Assembly (NCBI GenBank): GCA_964404445.1
Contig: CAYOJW010000001.1
Span: 682,001 to 746,000 of the forward strand
Length of the DNA stretch: 64,000 bases
Source: UBA2336 sp964404445
GTDB lineage: Bacteria; Bacteroidota; Bacteroidia; Cytophagales; Cyclobacteriaceae
Reading direction: 5' to 3'
Shown here in pieces: positions 34,503 to 42,872 of this stretch. The notes under the pieces were generated by a model. The model saw only the letters and a list, made by a program, of their open reading frames with translations, was not told the origin of the DNA and did not search any database. The translations under genes were made by a program, and so were the position numbers. Every line of letters begins with the position of its first letter. The first letter of the stretch is position 1.

Positions 34503-37001
34503 ATGTTTAAAATCTCTTTCAATAGAATACTGGCTGTTGCAATTACCGGAAGCATATTGGCTTCGTGTAACCAGCCGACAGCTCAAGAAGCAGGCGTTTC
34601 GTTTCGCGCACCGGCTTATCCGCTGGTAACCGTTGATCCGTATTTAAGCGCATGGTCAACTTCCGATCAGTTGTTTGGTACACCGGTTAAACACTGGACG
34701 GGCAAAAACCAATCGCTGATTGGTGCTATTCGTGTGGATGGAAAAACGTACCGCTTCCTGGGGAAAGAAGAAATTCCATTGCAACCGGTTTTGCCTAACG
34801 CAAAGCATGAAGCGTGGGAAGGAAAGTATGTAACTACAGCGCCCGCGAAAGGCTGGGAAAAGCCCGGCTTTAACGATGCGTCATGGAAAACAGGCAAGGG
34901 AGCTTTCGGCACGCGCGGTACATACGAAACAAAAACCGCCTGGGAAACAAAAGAAATCTGGGTGCGCAGAGCGTTTACCTTGCTTGCGCTGGATGAAGCC
35001 GGTCAATTGTACCTGAACTATTCACACGATGATGATTTTGAATTGTATGTGAACGGAACACAGGTTATAAACACGGGGAATCGCGCGAAAAATAACAACA
35101 TTATAAAGCTCGATAAGAGTCTGCTGAATGCAGAAGGTGAAAATGTAATAGCCGCTCACTGCCTGGATCGTGGCGGGTTAACGTATGTTGACTTTGGTAT
35201 TTTTAAAGAGAGCGAAACCAGACCAGTGTTTGCTGAAACGGCAGTTCAGAACAACGTGAAGATCACGGCTACACAAACGAAGTATGATTTTACCTGCGGC
35301 TCTGTAAATTTAAAAGTAGAGTTTGTTTCACCGTTGTTGATGGATGATCTCGATCTGCTGTCACGACCCGTAAACTATGTAAACTACAAGGTAGTTTCTA
35401 CGGATGGACAGGCGCACGATGTGGAGGTGTATTTTGAAGCTACGCCCGAATGGGCTGTAAATGAACTGAACCAGGAAGTTATTGTAACCACTGGAAAAAT
35501 CGGTAACATAAATTTTGCGAAAGCTGGAACTACCGAACAGCCAATCCTGAAAAGGAAGGGTGACGATGTGCGCATCGACTGGGGCTATTTTTACCTCGCG
35601 GCTGAAACATCCGAAAACAAATCGTTGGCAATAGGTGATTTTTCAGGTTTGAAAAAATCTTTTCTTGAGAGCGGAAAGATCAGTTCTGAAAAAAACGAGA
35701 TCACTGCAATCATGTCAACCACTATGCCGGCATTGGCTTATACCCACAATGTAGGCAAGGTATCGACATCCCCGGCAAAAGGTTATGTAATGCTCGCGTA
35801 TGATGATGTTGAGTCGATTCAATATTTCAATCAAAATTTGAAAGCCTGGTGGACTAACGATGGAAAGGTCAGTTTCGATCAGGCATTGACATCTGCCGCT
35901 AACGACTACCGGAAAATCATCGCGCGTTGTAATAATACGGATGCTAAGATTTATAAGGAAGCACTGAAAGCAGGAGGGGGAAACTATGCACGCCTTTGTT
36001 TGCTGGCATATCGTCAGTCCATTGCAGCACATAAGCTGGTAAAAGACACCGAAGGCAATACACTCTTCCTGTCGAAAGAAAATTTCAGCAATGGCTCGAT
36101 CGGAACGGTAGATGTAACCTATCCGTCTGCACCGCTGTATTTGAAATACAATCCTGAGCTGTTGAAAGGTATGTTAAACCCGATCTTCTATTACACCGAA
36201 AGCGGAAAATGGACAAAACCGTTTGCCGCGCACGATGTAGGCACGTATCCATTGGCCAATGGGCAAACCTATGGCGGTGATATGCCGGTAGAGGAATCGG
36301 GCAATATGCTCATCCTGACTACGGCCGTCGCTCATACCGAAGGAAATGCCGACTACGCAGCGAAGCATTGGGATGCGCTGACAACCTGGGCGAATTATCT
36401 TTTGGAAAAAGGTCTTGATCCGGAGAACCAGCTCTGCACCGATGACTTTGCCGGACATTTTGCGCATAATGTAAACCTCTCAGCAAAAGCCATCATGGGC
36501 ATTGCGGGGTATGGAAAGCTGGCAGAGATGCTGGGCAAAAAAGATGTGGCTGAAAAATATACTTCCGAAGCTAAAAAGATGGCGCAGGAGTGGATTAAGA
36601 TGGCTGACGATGGTGATCATTTTAAATTAACGTTCGATCAACCTGGAACGTGGAGCCAGAAATACAATTTGGTTTGGGATAAATTGTTAGGGCTCAATAT
36701 TTTTCCGCAGGAAGTAATGCAGAAAGAAATTGCCTATTACCTTACCAAGCAAAACAAGTATGGCCTGCCGCTCGATAACCGCAGAACATACACCAAAGCC
36801 GACTGGATTGTATGGACAGCGACCTTGGCGAACGACACCGCCACGTTTAAAAAGTTTATCGATCCGTTGTACGGATATGTTACGGAAACCCCTGACCGCG
36901 TACCGATGGGCGACTGGTATGAAACCCCTGATGCCAAACAGGTTGGGTTCCAGGCACGTTCGGTCGTGGGAGGTTATTTTATTAAAATGCTTGAAAAATA
37001 A
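34503..37001 (+). CDS. Glutaminase-domain lipoprotein (DUF4964/DUF5127/DUF4965/DUF1793 architecture) with an inserted beta-sandwich
   Basis: An 832-residue lipoprotein (lipobox ILASC, Cys22). The N-terminal part (APAYPLVTVDPYLSAWS, HWTGKNQSLIGAIRVDGK) is DUF4964. A galactose-binding-like beta-sandwich is inserted at about residues 110-240 (KTGKGAFGTRG, EIWVRRAFTL, HDDDFELYVNGTQV). Then come DUF5127 (VEFVSPLLMDDLDLLSRPVNY) and the (alpha/alpha)6 region DUF4965/DUF1793 (YARLCLLAYRQ, TVDVTYPSAPLYLKYNPELL, PVEESGNMLIL, SQKYNLVWDKLLGLN). Proteins of this layout are annotated as glutaminases after a fungal enzyme, but their frequent place in glycan loci and their fold suggest carbohydrate activity. 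It is 15 nt after GH92 and 5 nt before GH125. Confidence 0.85.
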   Translation: MFKISFNRILAVAITGSILASCNQPTAQEAGVSFRAPAYPLVTVDPYLSAWSTSDQLFGTPVKHWTGKNQSLIGAIRVDGKTYRFLGKEEIPLQPVLPNAKHEAWEGKYVTTAPAKGWEKPGFNDASWKTGKGAFGTRGTYETKTAWETKEIWVRRAFTLLALDEAGQLYLNYSHDDDFELYVNGTQVINTGNRAKNNNIIKLDKSLLNAEGENVIAAHCLDRGGLTYVDFGIFKESETRPVFAETAVQNNVKITATQTKYDFTCGSVNLKVEFVSPLLMDDLDLLSRPVNYVNYKVVSTDGQAHDVEVYFEATPEWAVNELNQEVIVTTGKIGNINFAKAGTTEQPILKRKGDDVRIDWGYFYLAAETSENKSLAIGDFSGLKKSFLESGKISSEKNEITAIMSTTMPALAYTHNVGKVSTSPAKGYVMLAYDDVESIQYFNQNLKAWWTNDGKVSFDQALTSAANDYRKIIARCNNTDAKIYKEALKAGGGNYARLCLLAYRQSIAAHKLVKDTEGNTLFLSKENFSNGSIGTVDVTYPSAPLYLKYNPELLKGMLNPIFYYTESGKWTKPFAAHDVGTYPLANGQTYGGDMPVEESGNMLILTTAVAHTEGNADYAAKHWDALTTWANYLLEKGLDPENQLCTDDFAGHFAHNVNLSAKAIMGIAGYGKLAEMLGKKDVAEKYTSEAKKMAQEWIKMADDGDHFKLTFDQPGTWSQKYNLVWDKLLGLNIFPQEVMQKEIAYYLTKQNKYGLPLDNRRTYTKADWIVWTATLANDTATFKKFIDPLYGYVTETPDRVPMGDWYETPDAKQVGFQARSVVGGYFIKMLEK

Positions 37002-37006
37002 TCAGG

Positions 37007-38440
37007 ATGATTAACAGAAGAGATTTTATTAAGACAGGTACAATGGCTGTGGCCGGAGTTTCATTGGCAGGTACAAATACAGTTTTCGGCTTTTCATCAC
37101 AAGATACGCTTGTGAGCAAGCGCCCTGCTGTCGGCCAGCGAAACTTTAGTTCTGTTGCGGTAGAAGAAACCATCAAAGCAACGAAAGCAAAGATAAAAGA
37201 CCCGAAGCTGGCCTGGATGTTTGAAAACTGTTTTCCCAATACGTTAGACACTACGGTTGAGTTCGCAACAAAAAACGGCAACCCCGATACGTTTGTGATC
37301 ACGGGCGATATTCATGCCATGTGGTTGCGCGATTCGACCGCCCAGGTTTGGCCTTACCTTCCGCTGGCAACCAAAGATGAAAAGCTGAAAACGTTACTGG
37401 CCGGGGTTGTTCACCGCCAAACACAATGTGTGCTGCTCGATCCGTATGCCAACGCATTCAATAAAGAATTGACCGAAGGCCATTGGGCAACAGATAAAAC
37501 CGATATGAAACCCGGACTGCACGAACGCAAGTGGGAGATCGATTCGCTTTGTTACACCGTGCGCCTGGCGTATCACTACTGGAAAACAACCGGTGATGTT
37601 TCGGTTTTCGATGCCGACTGGCAAAAAGCCGCTGCTTCGATCGTAGATACTTTTAAAGCCCAACAACGTAAAAATGGCTTAGGGCCTTACAAGTTTGAAC
37701 GCGAAACAACACGCCAGTTGGATACACTTTCGAACGATGGCTGGGGACAGCCGTTGAACCCGGTTGGGTTGATAAACTCTTCATTCCGCCCGTCAGACGA
37801 TGCCACAACGTACGGTTTTCTTATTCCATCGAACCTGTTTGCCGTAGTATCATTAAAACAGTTGGCGGAAATCAGTTCAGCCGTAACGAAGAATGAAGCA
37901 TTTGCTAAACTATGCCTGGCATTGGCCAACGAAGTTGAAGCTGCCATTCAGAAATATGCCATCGTAAATCATCCGAAATACGGAAAGGTATATGCTTTTG
38001 AAGTTGATGGCTTTGGCAATGCAGCGCTGATGGACGATGCCAACGTGCCGAGTTTACTGGCGCTTCCGTACTTAGGCTGTGTGGATAAAAACGATACGGT
38101 TTATAAAAACACCCGTAAGCTGGTTTGGAGCACCGATAATCCATACTTCTTTAAAGGAAAAGCAGCCGAAGGCATTGGAGGCCCGCATATTGGTTACGAT
38201 ATGGTTTGGCCGATGAGCATTATCATGCGCGCCATGACCAGCACCGATGACAAAGAAATTGCCTGGTGTGCAAAAACCCTTCGCAATACCGATGGCGAAA
38301 CCGGCTTCATGCACGAGAGCTTTCATAAAGACGACCCTTCAAACTTCACCCGCAAATGGTTTGCCTGGGCGAACACGTTGTTTGGCGAGTTGGTGTTAAA
38401 ACTAACGAACGAGGGAAAAAGTCATTTGCTGGCAGGGTAA
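37007..38440 (+). CDS. Glycoside hydrolase family 125 exo-alpha-1,6-mannosidase, Tat-exported
   Basis: A 477-residue enzyme with a twin-arginine signal (NRRDFIKTG, Arg4-Arg5, then a hydrophobic AVAGVSLAG). GH125 motifs are DTFVITGDIHAMWLRDSTAQVWPYLP in pieces, HERKWEIDSLCYTVRLAYHYW, RPSDDATTYGFLIPSNLFA, DDANVPSLLALPYLG, EGIGGPHIGYDMVWPMSII and ETGFMHESFHKDDP. Family members are metal-independent inverting exo-alpha-1,6-mannosidases that finish degradation of GH76 products, probably in the periplasm. Tat export contrasts with the Sec or lipoprotein signals of the other enzymes here. It ends the plus-strand operon and converges with the Kelch-SARP regulator gene. Confidence 0.95.
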   Translation: MINRRDFIKTGTMAVAGVSLAGTNTVFGFSSQDTLVSKRPAVGQRNFSSVAVEETIKATKAKIKDPKLAWMFENCFPNTLDTTVEFATKNGNPDTFVITGDIHAMWLRDSTAQVWPYLPLATKDEKLKTLLAGVVHRQTQCVLLDPYANAFNKELTEGHWATDKTDMKPGLHERKWEIDSLCYTVRLAYHYWKTTGDVSVFDADWQKAAASIVDTFKAQQRKNGLGPYKFERETTRQLDTLSNDGWGQPLNPVGLINSSFRPSDDATTYGFLIPSNLFAVVSLKQLAEISSAVTKNEAFAKLCLALANEVEAAIQKYAIVNHPKYGKVYAFEVDGFGNAALMDDANVPSLLALPYLGCVDKNDTVYKNTRKLVWSTDNPYFFKGKAAEGIGGPHIGYDMVWPMSIIMRAMTSTDDKEIAWCAKTLRNTDGETGFMHESFHKDDPSNFTRKWFAWANTLFGELVLKLTNEGKSHLLAG

Positions 38441-38479
38441 CCGAACAAGAATTTTTTTTATAGGTTAGTTTAATTTAGG

Positions 38480-40993
38480 TTAGTTTTTGTAAGGATGGGG
38501 ATAGTCAGTCCCCATTACTTTTTTATACTCAATCACAAAAGCCTGATACCGCATTCGTGCTTCGTCATTCATTTTTAAGCGTTGCATGGCTTTAAGCTGA
38601 AAGTTCAGTGCGGCATCGTTTAACGGATCAATGTTTGCAACAGCTTCTGCAAAAGCAATAACGGGCAGATAAAGCTCGGCCTCAAAACTCTTTTCTATTT
38701 CTAACAGTAATACCGGCTCCAGTTTCTTTTCCATTTCCTCTTTAAAGGAATCAAACACGGGGTTGTCGGAAAATTGCAGGAATTTTCCACGCGATAGAAT
38801 CTCAACAAATTCATCGCGGTGTTCTTCCACTTTACTGGCCGAGATAATTTGTATGCACCGGCTATAATCGCAATAGAATGCATCGGTTTGTACGATTTTG
38901 AAATGCCCCTTTTCATAGATTAACTCTATGCCATCGAGTTCGCTTAATACTTTGCGCAAATGATTGATGGTAACCCCTCTTGAGTTTTTTACTTTATCGA
39001 CAGGTTTATCAGGCCACAAAATGCTGCTGAGGCGTTGCGAAGCAATGCCGTCTTCTGTCATGCTGTGTTGCAGAATAAGGCAAAAAACCTGCTTCAACTG
39101 TTCGCTGAACATATAGGTAATGTCGCGGTTCTTGCGGTCGCGAACGGTAAATGTTCCGAAAAGACAGATCGTGTTAGGCTGGGCTGCTTCCGGCTTAGTA
39201 CCTGTAAGCGATCCGCTTCGTGGATTATCCGAAACATGAGCGTCAGCCTCATCAGAAAAGTATTTTTTCTTTTTCGTGTAAAGGAAATAAGCAATACCCA
39301 TGATAAGTACAGCCGATCCGAGAATTACAGCGAAGGTGTAGTTGGATTTCTCTTTTGAATAACTCGCCAATTGTTGAGCGGTGAGAGGCGGGAACGCCAA
39401 CGAGTAAACTTTAAGATCAGAAGAAATATCATCATCAAATTCCTGCACAAGGGCATAGAGGTTATTAAGCGTACTGTCGTAATACAGATTGGCATTGGTT
39501 GTAATCTTATCCGACCGAATCGGGATTGAATCGCCTAATATCTCGTAGCTTCCATCTTTCAAAGAAAACCGGTATAGTTTCAATAACGACTCGGAAACGT
39601 GTTCGGGGTAACATAAGGTATAAAAACAAGAGTCTTTGAGAATCACCATTCCCCTTACCGGAACCATGTTGTCTTGTTTCCACGGAATTTCCCAAAGTTT
39701 TGAAACCTGTTTCGTATTCAGGTCTATTTTATAGAGGTCATAATAATATTGTCGCCCGACAGCCTGCTCGCCTGACTCATTCCCCATTCCGCCAAAAATG
39801 TAGATGGCGTTGGTTTCTTTTAAATATCCTACCGAAGAAAAGTAACGGGGCGACAGGAAATCGCCCGTAAAGCCTTCGAGCGTGCTCCATTCGTGTTGGG
39901 CTAAATCGTACGAATAGAAATTTTTACTGTATCGCATTCGTCCAAACCCGCCAAACAATGTGTACTGTTCCGTAGCCGGATCAAAATAAGAACCGTGATG
40001 GTGCAACGGGCTGACGAGTTGTTGCGAGTTTTCAACAGTCCAATGGTAGGTGTTAAGATCAAGGCTTGCTATGGTTGGCCCACTGTAATTATCATTATAA
40101 GGCTCGTACAAATACAGTTTGCCGGCATTTGTGTTGATGAAGTTCGTTCCCAGCTTGAGTTTTACCGGGCATTTTTCTTCAAACACGGTAACGGCTGTTT
40201 GGTTAGACCGTACATTGTAGATGTGCAGCGAATCACGGTTGAAATAGTAGATTTCTTTCTTTTCAGGATTATAATTCGCACCGGCTACCGAACGTGAATG
40301 GAGTGAGGTTTGAAACCGCCAATGATAGGCATCATTCACTAACCACTCAGGGTTAGAAACTTCACCAAGCGTTTTACCGTTTACTTCATGAACACTGTTG
40401 CCCTTGCTTTCTTTTAATTCAAAGAGATATTGGTCTTCATTGCCAACCGAAAGGTTGCTGATCGCAAAAGAGGGCACGTCAATGATGTGATCGCTTCGTC
40501 CAAAAAGAATTATGGGCGAATATGTATCCGGAAGGTTTTCGCTTCTTGCGCCAAACGTTTTGTTGTGGATGGTAAGTTTAATAGAATCGCTTTTCAAGTC
40601 GAATGCGATTTTCATGTTAATCCAGGGCACATTCAGTAATTCTTCCCTGTTCATGCTTGCCGTAATCAGGTTGTTCTTTCCTTCTTCATTAAACCTGAAA
40701 TTGAGGTTTCGACCCTGGCCATCGTAAAACAGGTTGTAGATCCGGTTATTTTCTTTGTTTTTAATTCGTATGATGTACCCGATTTCTGTTGTAGGATAGA
40801 GCGCCAGGTTAAACCCGACAGCGAAGTAATTTGAAAACCGGGCAGGCTTATCGCCAAAAACATTATACGAAGTCCGTTGGTTGATGGGTTTTTCGTTTCC
40901 ATAAAATTTTAGCCCGCTCTGCGCCCGTACCAGTGTGGGCATTAAACCAAAAACCAGAAAAATGCAGCAATATGTTTTTACCGATGAAATCAT
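38480..40993 (-). CDS. Membrane-spanning regulator: signal peptide, periplasmic LamG/Kelch sensor, TM helix, SARP-like winged helix and BTAD-like TPR
   Basis: An 837-residue protein from the ATG at 40993 (the frame extends to 41032, but only the later start gives a clean signal peptide ending LVRAQ). Numbered from that ATG: about 30-200 is a beta-rich lectin-like region (FAVGFNLALYP, PIILFGRSD); about 220-545 contains Kelch-type propeller blades (YTLFGGFGRMRYSKNFYSYDL, in part; IYIFGGMG); about 552-573 is a membrane helix followed by KKKK; about 608-702 is an OmpR/SARP-like winged helix (ICLFGTFTV, RLSSILWPD, VTINHLRKVLSEL, IYEKGHFKIV); the rest is a helical BTAD-like activator domain. It looks like a one-component sensor of periplasmic ligands. 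Position next to the mannan genes makes it the likely regulator. Binding sites are unknown. Confidence 0.75.
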   Translation of the reverse strand: MISSVKTYCCIFLVFGLMPTLVRAQSGLKFYGNEKPINQRTSYNVFGDKPARFSNYFAVGFNLALYPTTEIGYIIRIKNKENNRIYNLFYDGQGRNLNFRFNEEGKNNLITASMNREELLNVPWINMKIAFDLKSDSIKLTIHNKTFGARSENLPDTYSPIILFGRSDHIIDVPSFAISNLSVGNEDQYLFELKESKGNSVHEVNGKTLGEVSNPEWLVNDAYHWRFQTSLHSRSVAGANYNPEKKEIYYFNRDSLHIYNVRSNQTAVTVFEEKCPVKLKLGTNFINTNAGKLYLYEPYNDNYSGPTIASLDLNTYHWTVENSQQLVSPLHHHGSYFDPATEQYTLFGGFGRMRYSKNFYSYDLAQHEWSTLEGFTGDFLSPRYFSSVGYLKETNAIYIFGGMGNESGEQAVGRQYYYDLYKIDLNTKQVSKLWEIPWKQDNMVPVRGMVILKDSCFYTLCYPEHVSESLLKLYRFSLKDGSYEILGDSIPIRSDKITTNANLYYDSTLNNLYALVQEFDDDISSDLKVYSLAFPPLTAQQLASYSKEKSNYTFAVILGSAVLIMGIAYFLYTKKKKYFSDEADAHVSDNPRSGSLTGTKPEAAQPNTICLFGTFTVRDRKNRDITYMFSEQLKQVFCLILQHSMTEDGIASQRLSSILWPDKPVDKVKNSRGVTINHLRKVLSELDGIELIYEKGHFKIVQTDAFYCDYSRCIQIISASKVEEHRDEFVEILSRGKFLQFSDNPVFDSFKEEMEKKLEPVLLLEIEKSFEAELYLPVIAFAEAVANIDPLNDAALNFQLKAMQRLKMNDEARMRYQAFVIEYKKVMGTDYPHPYKN

Positions 40994-41282
40994 AACCTCA
41001 AAATTCCGCACGTTTCTTTGCATACAGCTCATAAATATGAGTCATTCATTTTTTGAGACAAAATAAAAAAAACTGATGAGGAGTTCGCGCTAAATTCCAT
41101 TATTGATTATCCGGTCGGTTTCAAATACAAACGACAGCTTTTTTAACGGAAAAAACTTGTCAGGAAAGATATGCGATATTGTTTGCCGAAGCCCTGCATT
41201 TTTTTGTGTAAAATTTTTTAGAGCCACAACCCTGATACAGGCTAACGACTCAATAAAAAAGCCATTTTTGTGCATTGGGACA
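40994..41282. other. Intergenic region between the Kelch-SARP gene and the initiator tRNA
   Basis: About 290 AT-rich nucleotides with several T and A runs. It should contain the promoter of the Kelch-SARP regulator. No RNA gene or clear TTTG/TAnnTTTG pair was seen. Confidence 0.4.
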
Positions 41283-41316
41283 GAAAAAAACCCCAGAAAG
41301 CAATTTCTGAGGTTTT
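41283..41316 (-). terminator. Terminator of the initiator tRNA gene
   Basis: On the minus strand the segment AAAACCTCAGAAA pairs with TTTCTGGGGTTTT around a 4-nt loop, followed by a T run, starting 5 nt beyond the tRNA 3' end. Confidence 0.75.
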
Positions 41317-41320
41317 GTAG

Positions 41321-41393
41321 TAGCGGGGACAGGACTCGAACCTGTGGCCTTTGGGTTATGAGCCCAACGAGCTACCAACTGCTCCACCCCGCG
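41321..41393 (-). tRNA. Initiator tRNA-fMet (CAT anticodon)
   Basis: The minus strand folds into a full cloverleaf: acceptor CGCGGGG/CCCCGCT, D arm GAGC-GCTC, anticodon arm TTGGG-CTCATAA-CCCAA and T arm ACAGG-TTCGAGT-CCTGT. Two hallmarks identify the initiator: the first acceptor pair is not Watson-Crick (C1 opposite U72), and the anticodon stem carries three consecutive G-C pairs beside the loop. The CCA end is not encoded. A promoter and a terminator flank it, so it is a single-gene transcript. Confidence 0.95.
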
Positions 41394-41404
41394 ATATTGG
41401 ACGA

Positions 41405-41436
41405 CAAAGGTACGGCTTTCATCCCGAAAAACCAAA
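41405..41436 (-). promoter_or_regulatory. Promoter of the initiator tRNA
   Basis: On the minus strand TTTG (41433-41436) and TACCTTTG (41405-41412) are separated by exactly 20 nt, a full match to the Bacteroidota consensus. The -7 element ends 12 nt before the tRNA 5' end at 41393. Confidence 0.8.
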
Positions 41437-41552
41437 GTAATCTTAAAAGTCGGGCCGTTGTATTTAGCGGATTTACCTTTGAAAGAATTTTTGAGAAGAA
41501 TTTAAAATACGGATATACCGTTGTTATTTGTATTGCATTACTTGTAGCATCC

Positions 41553-42824
41553 ATGTTATTCAACAATAAACCACCACTGGCCGAACGCTTACGGCCTGCC
41601 CGGTTCAACGACCTGGTAGGGCAGGAGCATTTGGTTGGCGAAAAAGGCATTATCCGCAAAACCATGCAGTCGGGCAATATCCCGTCTATGATTTTATGGG
41701 GGCCTCCGGGCGTGGGCAAAACGACCATCGCCAACATTATCGCTAACGAAGCGAAGAAACCATTCTATATTTTAAGCGCCATCAGCGCAGGCGTAAAAGA
41801 TATTCGTGAGATTATTGACAAGGCCAAAGCTTCGCCCCGTTCGATTTTATTTATTGACGAAATTCACCGCTTTAATAAATCGCAGCAAGATGCGTTGCTG
41901 GGTGCGGTCGAAAAAGGAATTATTACGCTGATTGGTGCCACAACGGAGAACCCTTCGTTCGAGGTTAACTCGGCTTTACTGTCGCGGGCGCAGGTATATA
42001 CCCTCAATGCGCTCGAAGAAAAAGATTTATTGAAACTTGTTACCCAGGCACTTCAAAACGATACCGAATTGAAGAAGCGTGAGGTAACCATCCAAGAGCA
42101 TCAGGCGTTGTTTCGATTATCGGGCGGTGATGCACGCAAAGTATTGAACCTGCTGGAGCTTGTTGTAGATTCCGTTCCCGAGGGGGAGGTAGTCATTACT
42201 GATGAGTTGGTGACCAATGTAGCGCAGAAAAAAATCGCCATCTACGATAAAAGCGGTGAACAGCATTACGACATCATCTCGGCTTTTATAAAATCCATCC
42301 GTGGCAGCGACCCCAATGCGGCCATCTATTATTTAGCCCGTATGGTAGAAGGCGGTGAAGATGTGAAATTTATTGCCCGCAGAATGCTCATACTGGCCTC
42401 GGAAGATATTGGCAACGCTAACCCCACGGCATTGATTATGGCCAACAATACGTTTCAGGCGGTAGAGGTGATCGGTTACCCGGAAGCACGGATTATTTTA
42501 GCGCAGTGTGCCGTTTACTTAGCCTCATCGCCAAAGAGTAATGCAAGCTATATGGCAATTAACCAGGCGATGGAAGCTGTGCGCGAAACAGGCGATTTGC
42601 CCGTGCCCTTAGCCGTGCGCAATGCGCCTACCAAACTGATGAAAAACCTCGGATATGGAAAAGGTTACCAGTATGCACATAACTATGAATATAATTTTGT
42701 GAATATGGAGTTTTTGCCGGATAAACTCAGCGGACAGAAATTTTATGAACCGGGCAACAATCCGCGCGAAGAGGAGTTGAGAAAATACCTGCGGGCGTTG
42801 TGGAAAGAGAAATATGGATATTAG
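41553..42824 (+). CDS. rarA: Replication-associated recombination protein RarA (MgsA) AAA ATPase
   Basis: A 423-residue clamp-loader-like ATPase acting at stalled forks. The chosen ATG at 41553 begins MLFNNKPPLAERLRP; the frame stays open upstream to 41103 but runs antisense through the tRNA gene, so that extension is rejected. Motifs: FNDLVGQEHL, Walker A LWGPPGVGKTTIA, Walker B FIDEIHRFNKSQQDALL, sensor 1 IGATTENPSFEVNSALLSR with the Arg finger, and the C-terminal tetramerization region LARMVEGGEDVKFIARRM and NPREEELRKYLRALWKEKY. A TACCTTTG element at 41474-41481 could be its promoter -7. Confidence 0.95.
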   Translation: MLFNNKPPLAERLRPARFNDLVGQEHLVGEKGIIRKTMQSGNIPSMILWGPPGVGKTTIANIIANEAKKPFYILSAISAGVKDIREIIDKAKASPRSILFIDEIHRFNKSQQDALLGAVEKGIITLIGATTENPSFEVNSALLSRAQVYTLNALEEKDLLKLVTQALQNDTELKKREVTIQEHQALFRLSGGDARKVLNLLELVVDSVPEGEVVITDELVTNVAQKKIAIYDKSGEQHYDIISAFIKSIRGSDPNAAIYYLARMVEGGEDVKFIARRMLILASEDIGNANPTALIMANNTFQAVEVIGYPEARIILAQCAVYLASSPKSNASYMAINQAMEAVRETGDLPVPLAVRNAPTKLMKNLGYGKGYQYAHNYEYNFVNMEFLPDKLSGQKFYEPGNNPREEELRKYLRALWKEKYGY

Positions 42825-42872
42825 ACATTAGTATTTAGTAGTTAGAAGTTAGAATGCTGCCCTTACGAAAAT

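Noticed and set aside
34503..37001. Straight annotation as a glutaminase enzyme
   Set aside because: The name comes from a distant fungal homolog; gene context points to glycan metabolism, so only the domain architecture is stated.
41405..41481. Divergent promoter pair driving both tRNA and rarA
   Set aside because: The tRNA promoter is complete, but the TACCTTTG at 41474-41481 on the plus strand has no -33 element at a proper distance, so only the tRNA promoter is listed.
41103..41552. N-terminal extension of the RarA reading frame
   Set aside because: The frame is open but runs antisense through the tRNA-fMet gene and its promoter; the family's N-terminus begins at the ATG at 41553.
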